64,000 nucleotides of DNA from NCBI RefSeq assembly GCF_002860285.1, contig NZ_PGVF01000023.1, forward strand, positions 1-64,000, written 5' to 3'. Each line of letters begins with the position of its first letter. Positions within the stretch are counted from its first letter, which is position 1. Below, in pieces: positions 57,568 to 64,000 of this stretch. The stretch comes from Bacillus sp. M6-12. GTDB taxonomy: Bacteria; Bacillota; Bacilli; Bacillales; DSM-1321. Below the pieces are notes generated by a model that saw nothing but the letters and a program-made list of their open reading frames with translations, searched no databases and was not told the DNA's origin. Both the position numbers and the translations under genes were made by a program.

Positions 57568-58563
57568 TCACTGGGGATTTAAGTACCCACTCATAATCAA
57601 TCGTTCGACGTACCGGTTGAACTGCATCCGTTTATTAAATTGTTCCACTGTCATTTTCCATACTGTATGAAGATGCGGCTGTCCCGCTTCAAGATTTTCC
57701 TTTGCGACCCTGTTCCATTCCCTGAAAATATCGGCTGGATACGCTAATGCAAATAAAAAAGCAGGGTTTCTTTTATAGCGCTCAAGCTGGGGATATTCCC
57801 AGATTTTATCAGGTTCCTGGATATAGGGAAGAATCCTGTTGGCATATTGCAGATAATCGATTAGTGGCGGGGCAATCGAAATTAAATCAAAATCAATTAA
57901 AAAAAGCTCACCCGTGTTTTTTCTCAGAAAGTTATGGTGTGCAACATCACCATGGATAATTGCATTTTCTTCACATGACAGCCAATTTTTATTTTTGATT
58001 AGACCTTCGAGCGACCAGTCAGCCCATCTTTGCCACTGCTCTAATACAGAGTCAGATACATAGGTACGGACTATAGTAAGATTTTTTTGAAACTGACGGG
58101 ATCTCTCAGCCCATTTTCCTGCTTGGTCAAAAGTGGCTAAATCATCCTGAAGTTCACGGGTTAGCTGGGATGATGCCAGATGGAACTGTTCAAGCAGCTG
58201 CAGCCCTTCCTTCCTTTCACTTTTTTCAGAAAAGAAAAACGGATTTGGGTGGGGCATCAGGTATTCAATAAACGCATAGTAACGGCCGCCAATTTCAAAA
58301 GGCGGAAGATCCATGTTTATAGAATAAGTCTTTAAAAATCCTTTATCTTTAAGCAAAGCAGTAAGGCGGGCTTGCAGCAATAGCTTTTTTTCTTTTGGAA
58401 AACCTTTTAGTATAAATCTTCGGCGGCCATTTAGTTCTATATAAAAAATATTATTTCTTATCTTGACTGCCTTGTGCAAAGAAAATCCGAAACCATGTAA
58501 ATGCGACAGGAGACAAGTGAATAACTCACTGTCTCCTGCTGCTTTAAAATTCAGTGCTTTCAT
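57568..58563 (-). CDS. CotS/YsxE/YutH-like spore coat kinase-fold protein, 331 aa
   Basis: Aminoglycoside-phosphotransferase-like fold. The catalytic loop IIHGDVAHHNFL (about residue 207, with Asp and Asn) and the metal-binding LFLIDFDLISIAPP (about 224) are intact, so it may be an active kinase. The N-terminal lobe includes RRFILKGFPKEKKLLLQARL. The ATG at 58563 lies inside the last seven codons of safA, with no clear ribosome binding site, so translation is probably coupled. Related coat proteins (CotS, YsxE, YutH) have similar length. In B. subtilis ysxE follows spoVID, not safA. Confidence 0.85.
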   Translation of the reverse strand: MKALNFKAAGDSELFTCLLSHLHGFGFSLHKAVKIRNNIFYIELNGRRRFILKGFPKEKKLLLQARLTALLKDKGFLKTYSINMDLPPFEIGGRYYAFIEYLMPHPNPFFFSEKSERKEGLQLLEQFHLASSQLTRELQDDLATFDQAGKWAERSRQFQKNLTIVRTYVSDSVLEQWQRWADWSLEGLIKNKNWLSCEENAIIHGDVAHHNFLRKNTGELFLIDFDLISIAPPLIDYLQYANRILPYIQEPDKIWEYPQLERYKRNPAFLFALAYPADIFREWNRVAKENLEAGQPHLHTVWKMTVEQFNKRMQFNRYVERLIMSGYLNPQ

Positions 58564-60667
58564 CTGCGAAACCAGGCATATTAAATGGCTCAGCTTCTGC
58601 CTGATCCTCACCCTCCCTGGAGAGCTGGTAGCCTGGCTGATACAAGCCTTGCCCAAATGGCATATGCTGGCTTTGTGGCATAAATCGCGGCTGCTGCTGA
58701 CCATATCCTGTTTGCGGCTGCTGGCTGTAAAGCTGTTGTCCATAAGGTATTTGCTGGCCATATGGCTGCTGTCCGTAGCCAGATTGTTGACCAAATTGCG
58801 GCTGCGGCATGTATGGGGTTCGCCCTGCCGGCTGCTGTCCAAACATCATTGGAGGCTGCTGACTATAGGACTGGGACTCATCAAAAAATGATTGTCCGTA
58901 AGGCTGCTGCATTTCAAATGAAGGCATCATGTCAGCTGATTCTCCCTGTAAATACGATTCCGATTCCATCATTGGACTCTGTTCAAAAGGCGCTGCCTGG
59001 CTGTATGTCGGCTGCTGGCCATATGGCCCTGGCTGACCATATTGCGGCTGCTGGCCGTATGGTCCTGGCTGACCATATTGCGGCTGCTGACCGTATTGCC
59101 CTGGCTGACCATATTGCGGCTGCTGACCGTATTGCCCTGGCTGACCATATTGCAGCTGCTGGCCGTATTGCCCCGGCTGACCATATTGCGGCTGCTGGCC
59201 ATATGGCCCTGGCTGACTATATTGCGGCTGCTGGCCATATGAGACTTGCTGCCCCATTGGAGGCTGGCCAAAGAATTTTGGCTGTCCATAAACGCTCTTC
59301 TGGGCCAACGCTGGTTGTTGGCTATATGGATATGGCTGCTGCTGACTCGGCAGCGGCTGATTATACTGTCCTTGTGTCATTGGCAACTGACTAGGCTGGG
59401 CCGGCGAGTAGGCCGCTGGAAAACTTTGAACAGGAGCTCCCATTTGCTGGCCAAACGGTATTTGGACAGATGAATCGGAGGACGAACTAGATGAGCTTGA
59501 TTCGCTTTCACAGCCGCAATCACTGCTCTCCTGCTTTTGTAAAGGTGACTGGTAAGGCTGCTGCGGCATTCCAGATGCAGGCTGCTGAAATGACGGCGGA
59601 GCTGGAACAGATGATACACCTTCCACAGGCTGACATGCTCCAAAATCGCCCATTTCCTGACTCGTTCCGGCCACTCCCTGATAAGTCGGCATCTGGTCAG
59701 GATAACAGTACTGTCCCGGGAATGGCTGATGCCAGGAAGGAGAAACTGCTTGCTGAGGTAAGCATCCTTCCGAACCTGGAATGCCTGCCTGCCAAAGTCC
59801 CTGTACACCTTGGGCTGGAGTATAGGGCATCGAAGACGATTCCTCAAATAAATTTGGATATTGGTGCATTGGCAGCTGCCCATGGATATTTGCACCCATT
59901 GTTTGAGGCTGCATCATCCACGGCTGAAGGGGAGGGCAAAACCCTGAGCCCGGCATAATTGGTGTAACAGGGATGCACTCTTCAGCCGGCGGCTGCTGAG
60001 CTTGCTGAGCCGGAAGCACTTTTGGAATCTCTTCCATTTTCACCTCAGGCTGGGCAATAGGCTTCATCTGCGGCGGTGGTTTTACTTCAACTTTTTTCTT
60101 TGGCTTAATCTCGGGCTTAACCATAGGCTTTTGTACCTGCATATTTGTCTTTTGCATCATAAGATAGTTATTGATATCAACATCCGCAACAAAAGTTGGT
60201 GAAATTTTTGGCATTTCTTTTATTTTTGGAACAGGCGCCGGCTGCTCTTTCACGATAGGTTTCTCTTTGGGTTTTATCTGTTCCTTAACGAACGGCTGCT
60301 CTTTAGCTTTTGGCATTTCCTTCACAATTGGCTGCTCCTTCACTATTGGCTGCTCTTTAGGCGGCACTGGCATCTCTTTTTTAACAGCAGTCGGAGTTGG
60401 CATTACCGGCTGCAGGATTTGTGATGGCTTAATCTGATCTTCCTTCGGTGCTTCTTTCTTTGTTCCGTAATGAACAATAGCTCCCGGGACCTGCATCTCT
60501 TTTTTTATATTCGAAGCCGTTCCAGGAATTTTCACCTTCATGCCGGGCATGATCATGTCCGGATTACTTAGCTGGGAATTTAATTTTTTTAGTTCTTCAT
60601 AATCCACGCCATATTTCTTGGCGAGATTCCAAAGAGTATCCCCTTTTTGGACGATATGAATTTTCAC
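58544..60667 (-). CDS. safA: Spore coat assembly protein SafA, extended form (707 aa)
   Basis: Morphogenetic coat protein located at the cortex-coat interface. The N-terminal LysM (MKIHIVQKGDTLWNLAKKYG to VKIPG, residues 1-49) binds cortex peptidoglycan. Then a Lys/Glu/Pro-rich linker (about 85-220) with repeated IVKEQP units, and a long Gln/Pro/Tyr/Gly-rich region (about 230-690). Residues 474-552 are 12-residue tandem repeats of the type YGQPGPYGQQPQ. A CGCESESSSSSSSSDS patch lies in between. B. subtilis SafA is about 390 aa, so this form is nearly twice as long. GTG start with AGGAGGG. Confidence 0.93.
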   Translation of the reverse strand: MKIHIVQKGDTLWNLAKKYGVDYEELKKLNSQLSNPDMIMPGMKVKIPGTASNIKKEMQVPGAIVHYGTKKEAPKEDQIKPSQILQPVMPTPTAVKKEMPVPPKEQPIVKEQPIVKEMPKAKEQPFVKEQIKPKEKPIVKEQPAPVPKIKEMPKISPTFVADVDINNYLMMQKTNMQVQKPMVKPEIKPKKKVEVKPPPQMKPIAQPEVKMEEIPKVLPAQQAQQPPAEECIPVTPIMPGSGFCPPLQPWMMQPQTMGANIHGQLPMHQYPNLFEESSSMPYTPAQGVQGLWQAGIPGSEGCLPQQAVSPSWHQPFPGQYCYPDQMPTYQGVAGTSQEMGDFGACQPVEGVSSVPAPPSFQQPASGMPQQPYQSPLQKQESSDCGCESESSSSSSSSDSSVQIPFGQQMGAPVQSFPAAYSPAQPSQLPMTQGQYNQPLPSQQQPYPYSQQPALAQKSVYGQPKFFGQPPMGQQVSYGQQPQYSQPGPYGQQPQYGQPGQYGQQLQYGQPGQYGQQPQYGQPGQYGQQPQYGQPGPYGQQPQYGQPGPYGQQPTYSQAAPFEQSPMMESESYLQGESADMMPSFEMQQPYGQSFFDESQSYSQQPPMMFGQQPAGRTPYMPQPQFGQQSGYGQQPYGQQIPYGQQLYSQQPQTGYGQQQPRFMPQSQHMPFGQGLYQPGYQLSREGEDQAEAEPFNMPGFADESTEF
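59009..59245. repeat. 36-bp tandem repeat inside safA
   Basis: About 6.5 head-to-tail units of 36 bp starting at 59009, 59045, 59081, 59117, 59153, 59189 and 59225, each encoding 12 residues. Differences are mostly single-base. The frame is kept throughout. Confidence 0.9.
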
Positions 60668-61051
60668 GCTGTTTCCCTCCTGTGCATATGTCCTTATATC
60701 CTATGAAACTCTGGGCAAAGTGCTATCTCTTTTTCATCAAAACTTATGCAGTAAAAATCATTTTTATGTCATTTTAGGGATTCCTTGTTTCAGAATAATG
60801 AGTTTCAATTGCTTTCAGGGACCTTGAGCGTGTAAGGTGGAGGGAAAATGTTTTATTGAAAACCTTTATATTCAATAAAAAAATACCGGTCCTTTTTGAA
60901 TATTCGTTTTTTCGGATATTTTTACTTTATAGTTTATTAATTGAGATTGGCACTGCTTCTGCTTTAACAACCTGATCGTTCTATGATAAAGTGTCAATAA
61001 TAGACGGTTATATGCCTGAGAAGCATAGCCTTAATGAATGAGGAGATATAA
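60668..61051. other. Intergenic region between divergent safA and niaR
   Basis: About 380 bp. On the minus strand CATAGGATA at 60697-60705 fits the SigK -10 pattern (CATAnnnTA) and could serve safA, but the upstream element is not at ideal spacing. On the plus strand TATGAT (60982-60987) followed by GTGTCAATAATAGAC (60991-61005, partly dyad) is a possible niaR promoter and operator. No nifS or nad gene is present. Confidence 0.4.
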
Positions 61052-61588
61052 ATGAAAGGAAATAAAAAACTGCTCGGTGATGAAAGACGGCGGCAGCTGC
61101 TGGAACTGCTGAAAAATAGAAATGAACCAGTCACTGGAAATGAACTAGCGCGCATTGCTAATGTTAGCCGCCAGGTTATTGTCGGCGATATTACACTTTT
61201 AAAGGCAAGAAATGAGCCCATTATTGCAACAAGTCAAGGCTATTTATTCATGCAGCGGGCTGCAGATGCTGTGCAGGCGGAACGAACAGTGGCATGCAGC
61301 CATTCCCCTGACCGCTCTGAGGAAGAATTGAATTTGCTTGTGGACCTTGGCATTACGGTAAAGGATGTAAAAATTGAACATCCCGTTTATGGAGATCTAA
61401 TGGCATCCATCATGGTCAGTAACCGAAGAGAGGTTCAGCAGTTTATCACAAAGTTCAATAAAACAAACGCTTCCTTTCTCTCTGAACTGACAGAAGGCAT
61501 CCATTTACATACACTTCTTGCCCGCTCCGAACAGACGCTTGACGAAGCAGCTGCTGCCTTAAAAGAAGCAGGCCTGCTCATTCAATAA
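61052..61588 (+). CDS. niaR: Niacin-responsive repressor NiaR (NadR/YrxA), 178 aa
   Basis: Represses NAD synthesis and niacin uptake genes when niacin is present. The N-terminal HTH_11 domain (DERRRQLLELLKNRNEPVTG, ELARIANVSRQVIVGDITLL) is followed by the 3H domain; its three His-containing strands lie around HPVYGDL, HLHTLLARSEQ and the region before. ATG behind GAGGAG. In B. subtilis it sits with nifS and nadBCA; here it is alone between safA and pheA and ends with its own terminator. Confidence 0.92.
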   Translation: MKGNKKLLGDERRRQLLELLKNRNEPVTGNELARIANVSRQVIVGDITLLKARNEPIIATSQGYLFMQRAADAVQAERTVACSHSPDRSEEELNLLVDLGITVKDVKIEHPVYGDLMASIMVSNRREVQQFITKFNKTNASFLSELTEGIHLHTLLARSEQTLDEAAAALKEAGLLIQ

Positions 61589-61599
61589 CATTTCTTCCT

Positions 61600-61632
61600 G
61601 GAATCAGATATTTGTTATCTGGTTTCTTTTTT
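61600..61632 (+). terminator. Terminator of niaR
   Basis: GAATCAGATA pairs with TATCTGGTTTC (one G-T) and ends in TTTTTTG on the plus strand. Confidence 0.75.
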
Positions 61633-61681
61633 GCGGTGATGCAACAATTGCGGCCATACTCGTTCTAGATATAACAAAAAG

Positions 61682-61714
61682 AAAAATCCCCTGCTGGAAA
61701 AATAGCAAGGGGAT
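61682..61714 (-). terminator. Terminator of pheA
   Basis: ATCCCCTTGCT pairs with AGCAGGGGAT and is followed on the minus strand by TTTTCTTTTTG, 15 bp after the stop. Confidence 0.85.
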
Positions 61715-61728
61715 GAAGTATTTGTGCC

Positions 61729-62616
61729 TTAAACTGATTCTTTCTTATTTTGAACCGCTTTTTCTATGATGAAGCTGGGATAGCTGCCAAGCAAAGAAAC
61801 TTTGCAGCCCAAAGCTTCCAGTTCGGCCATTGCTCCCGGAATCAAGACATCATCCAGTTTCATGTCGACATCAATGATAAAAAAATAATTTCCCAAACCA
61901 GTTTTGAGCGGGCGTGATTCGATTTTAGAAAGATTCAGCTTGCGCCATGCAAAAGCTGATAAAACCTGGTGCAAGGCCCCGGTATGATCGGCAGGCAGCA
62001 TGACAATCAGCGTTGTTTTATTTATACCTTCAACTGTCTTATGACCTGAATAATCCGGATCACTTTTTGATACTACAATAAACCTCGTATGATTATGGCT
62101 ATAGTCGTGAATGTCTCTCCTGATGATTTCCAATCCATATTCCTCAGCGGCCAGGTCATTAGCAATGGCAGCAATGCACCGATCCGGATTATTCCTCACA
62201 AATTCTGCTGCTGCAGCCGTAGATGTAGCATATTCATAAGGAGTTCCCTTTAATTCTTTATGTATAAATTTATGGCATTGGGCTATCGCATGCGAATGGG
62301 AATAAATCATTTCAGTTTCCTTCCACCTGGCTGCCTGCCCGGGATGCATCATATAATGCTGCTGTATTGGAGCAATAATTTCCCCTTTGATCGGGAGTAA
62401 CACCTCATGGATTAAATAATCCAGTGTAATATTGACCGAGCCTTCCAAGGCATTTTCCAGTGGAATGACAGCTATATCCGCTTGTTCTTCATTAACTGCA
62501 TCCAGGCATTCCGGAATGGTCATCATCGGGAGCTTTTCGCTTCCAGGAAACAGCTTTGACACAGCCAGCTCCGTGAATGTGGCCCTCGGCCCTAAAAAGG
62601 CAATTGTTTGAAACAT
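61729..62616 (-). CDS. pheA: Prephenate dehydratase
   Basis: Makes phenylpyruvate for phenylalanine synthesis. Catalytic domain at residues 1-185 (FLGPRATFTELAV, VIPLENALEGSVNITLDYLI, and the NHTRFIVVSK Thr-Arg-Phe motif), then a regulatory ACT domain with the Phe-binding ESRP motif in LNLSKIESRPLKTGLGNYFF. 295 aa. Not fused to chorismate mutase. Downstream of obg-pheB, as in B. subtilis, but separated from pheB by yycC. Confidence 0.96.
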   Translation of the reverse strand: MFQTIAFLGPRATFTELAVSKLFPGSEKLPMMTIPECLDAVNEEQADIAVIPLENALEGSVNITLDYLIHEVLLPIKGEIIAPIQQHYMMHPGQAARWKETEMIYSHSHAIAQCHKFIHKELKGTPYEYATSTAAAAEFVRNNPDRCIAAIANDLAAEEYGLEIIRRDIHDYSHNHTRFIVVSKSDPDYSGHKTVEGINKTTLIVMLPADHTGALHQVLSAFAWRKLNLSKIESRPLKTGLGNYFFIIDVDMKLDDVLIPGAMAELEALGCKVSLLGSYPSFIIEKAVQNKKESV

Positions 62617-62708
62617 GGTTCCACTTCCTTTTCCTTGTAAAAATTAAGATCTATCATAGACTATTATTCTTGTAATTTCAACATTTTATTGAAAAATTCA
62701 GATAATAA

Positions 62709-62855
62709 TTACTTCTTATTCTCTTCCTGCTGCTGGATTTCTGCAAGCTTAGCCAGCAAAATATGCTGAGGCATATGCATAATTTGTTCCAGCGGCATTT
62801 TCAAGGTTTCTGCAAGCTTTTGTGCTGTGGCAGGTGAAATTTGCTGCGGTCTCAT
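62709..62855 (-). CDS. YycC-like small protein, 48 aa
   Basis: Starts MRPQQISPATAQKLAETLKM and continues PLEQIMHMPQHILLAKLAEI; this matches the YycC family of Bacillus in length and sequence as I recall it. I use the ATG at 62855, with GAGGAGGGAG upstream; the open frame runs 38 codons further, but those codons carry the hairpins of the leader and do not look like protein. The family's function is unknown. Location between pheB and pheA differs from B. subtilis, where yycC is elsewhere. Confidence 0.75.
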   Translation of the reverse strand: MRPQQISPATAQKLAETLKMPLEQIMHMPQHILLAKLAEIQQQEENKK

Positions 62856-63103
62856 GAAAGCTCCCTCCTCTTTGAATTCAAAGACCGTGCAGTACTGTCC
62901 CTCTGCACGGTCTCTTTTTGCAAGTAATACCATTAAAAACTGCTGCCTGGTGTCCATCCCGCCATCCAAAAGCTTATTCCAGAAAAATGAACACGCCGGG
63001 ATGGATTTGGTCCCATCGTTCTCCTGGCTTTGTTAACGATTATCCAAAACGACTGTGTTATTTCTTTGTCAGCTGCACGGATTACCAGCAGCTGCTTTAC
63101 CAA
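62856..63103 (-). promoter_or_regulatory. Structured leader between pheB and yycC
   Basis: Two inverted repeats on the minus strand: CCATCCCG/CGGGATGG with a long loop (62954-62961 and 62997-63004), and GACCGTGCAG/CTGCACGGTC (62886-62916), the latter ending about 30 bp before yycC. A short TTTGAATTCAAA palindrome lies next to the yycC ribosome binding site. It may be a pheB terminator plus a regulated yycC leader. Confidence 0.4.
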
Positions 63104-63553
63104 TTAAGCACCTGAGCTAAGAACCTCGACTTTTTCAACAAATTCCATCTTTCTTAGCCTTGTCAGCATATCTTCAATTTCCATTGTCATTCCGCTTGTA
63201 TTCAATGAAAGAGTAACATTGGCTCTTCCCTGAAGAGGGATTGTTTGGTGGATTGTCAGCACATTACAGCCCGCTGTCGCCACGACACCTAAAAGCTGGG
63301 AGAGCGTTCCGGAACGATCTTCAAGATGAAAGAAAAGTGTGATCAGCCTTTCTTTGACAATCGTATGAAAAGGGAAAACGGTATCCCTGTATTTATAAAA
63401 GGCGCTTCTGCTAAGATCTACCGTTTGGACAGCCTCCCAGACAGATCCTGCTTTTCCCCGTTCTATCAGCTTTTTGGCATCAAGCGTTTTCTTCATCGCT
63501 TCCGGAAGCACATCTTCACGAACCAAATAAAACTTTCTATCTGTTTTATTCAA
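63104..63553 (-). CDS. pheB: ACT domain protein PheB
   Basis: Small protein with an N-terminal helical segment ([37 protein letters not shown]) and a C-terminal ACT domain ([38 protein letters not shown]). Linked to phenylalanine metabolism by position between obg and pheA; biochemical role not settled. I use the TTG at 63553 ([10 protein letters not shown]...), behind GAGGGGTG; a GTG three codons earlier overlaps that site. 149 aa. Confidence 0.92.
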   Translation of the reverse strand: MNKTDRKFYLVREDVLPEAMKKTLDAKKLIERGKAGSVWEAVQTVDLSRSAFYKYRDTVFPFHTIVKERLITLFFHLEDRSGTLSQLLGVVATAGCNVLTIHQTIPLQGRANVTLSLNTSGMTMEIEDMLTRLRKMEFVEKVEVLSSGA

Positions 63554-63583
63554 AATCCGCACCCCTCATATACTGCGGAAAAA

Positions 63584-64000
63584 TCAATCCACAAATTCAA
63601 ATTCAAAATCAAGCAGCCTTACTATGTCCCCGTTCTCGGCGCCTCTCTCTCTAAGAGCATCGTCAACACCGAAAGAACGCAGCTGTCTGGCAAACCGTTT
63701 TACAGACTCATCACGCTGGAAGTCGGTCATTTTAAATGCTTTCTCTACCTTAGGACCTGAAAGGACAAATGCTCCATCCGGATCTCTCGTAATAGAGAAA
63801 CCTGCCTGGGCAGCTTCGTGCTTGTACAACACGCGGTGGATGCCTGTTTCCTCTTCCTGATGCTGCAGCGGGAATTCCGGTGTAGCCTCAATTTTATCAG
63901 CTACAGCAAACAGCAAATCCCTTAACCCTTCACGTGTTACAGCCGAAATACTGAATACCGGTACATCATCCTCCAACTTATCTTTGAACTTTTTCAAGTT
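63584..64000 (-). CDS. obgE: GTPase ObgE, C-terminal part (5' end beyond the window)
   Basis: Ribosome-associated GTPase needed for sporulation and stress signalling. Only the last 139 codons are inside the window: the end of the G domain (VFSISAVTREGLRDLLFAVAD, the G5-type SA motif) and the C-terminal OCT domain of Bacillus Obg (FAVSGPKVEKAFKMTDF-like block, RRLRSFGVDDALRERGAENG-like block) ending FEFEFVD. The frame is open to the window edge. It precedes pheB by 30 bp. Confidence 0.95.
   Translation of the reverse strand, partial: NLKKFKDKLEDDVPVFSISAVTREGLRDLLFAVADKIEATPEFPLQHQEEETGIHRVLYKHEAAQAGFSITRDPDGAFVLSGPKVEKAFKMTDFQRDESVKRFARQLRSFGVDDALRERGAENGDIVRLLDFEFEFVD

Noticed and set aside
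59009..59245. Possible CRISPR array (36-bp repeats)
   Set aside because: Units are head to tail with no spacers and keep a 12-residue reading frame inside safA; no cas genes nearby.
58762..59394. Long plus-strand open frame (about 210 codons) opposite safA
   Set aside because: Produced by the codon-biased tandem repeats of safA on the other strand; no ribosome binding site and low-complexity product.
62883..62921. GC-rich hairpin followed by TTTTT read as a plus-strand terminator
   Set aside because: No plus-strand gene ends here; it is better explained as part of the pheB-yycC leader on the minus strand.

Overview
The window is a stretch of chromosome from a spore-forming Bacillaceae species (Firmicutes, low-to-moderate GC). 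The evidence is gene order as well as gene content. Read from right to left, the run obg - pheB - pheA - niaR - safA - bofC - ruvAB - queA - tgt - yajC - spoVB - comN - recJ - apt - rel - dtd - yrvJ - yrzK - hisS - aspS - 6S RNA - tcdA - rarA - cymR - yrvO - mnmA - yrrB - recD2 - alaS - ireB - ruvX - mltG - trmR - trhP1/2 - udk - greA - pbpI - yrrS - mtnN - yrhC - yrzI closely follows the Bacillus subtilis chromosome, and almost all of it lies on the minus strand. Sporulation genes (sigK, spoVB, bofC, safA, a CotS-like kinase) show that the host makes spores. A genus cannot be fixed by reading alone; a non-subtilis lineage such as Cytobacillus, Mesobacillus or Neobacillus is possible.

Layout. 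0-5.4 kb: an M3 oligopeptidase, an uninterrupted sigK, a cluster of very small ORFs including two YrzI paralogues, yrhC and mtnN. 5.7-15.9 kb: yrzA, the pbpI-yrrS pair, greA, udk, the tRNA wobble-uridine hydroxylation and methylation genes (trhP2, trhP1, trmR), mltG and the yrzB-ruvX-ireB group. 15.9-28 kb: alaS with a complete T-box leader, an AI-2E-type permease, yrzR-yrrD, recD2, yrrB, and cymR-yrvO-mnmA. 28-36 kb: rarA, then a probable lineage-specific insert (a GntR-controlled double ABC transporter operon plus an MFS permease), then tcdA. 36-45 kb: 6S RNA, hisS-aspS under one T-box, yrzK, the YrvJ amidase, dtd and rel. 45-56 kb: apt, recJ, comN, spoVB, yrbG, yrzE, yajC, tgt, queA, ruvB, ruvA. 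56-64 kb: bofC, a small lipoprotein, the CotS-like kinase and an unusually long SafA, niaR, pheA, yycC, pheB and the 3' end of obg.

Functional themes. tRNA biology dominates: three synthetases, Dtd, MnmA with its dedicated desulfurase, TrhP/TrmR, Tgt/QueA and TcdA. DNA repair and recombination (RuvA, RuvB, RuvX, RecJ, RecD2, RarA) form a second theme; sporulation and cell wall a third (SigK, SpoVB, BofC, SafA, PbpI, MltG, YrvJ). Much of the interest lies in what differs from the conserved order. yrrT and mccAB are missing around mtnN, secDF is missing between comN and recJ, and the nad biosynthesis genes are missing beside niaR. Micro-ORFs crowd the sigK-yrhC gap, a terminator-like hairpin contains the ribosome binding site of pbpI, and at least two families of intergenic repeats are scattered through the window. 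I found no phage, IS transposase, CRISPR array or toxin-antitoxin locus, and no clearly new multi-gene system.
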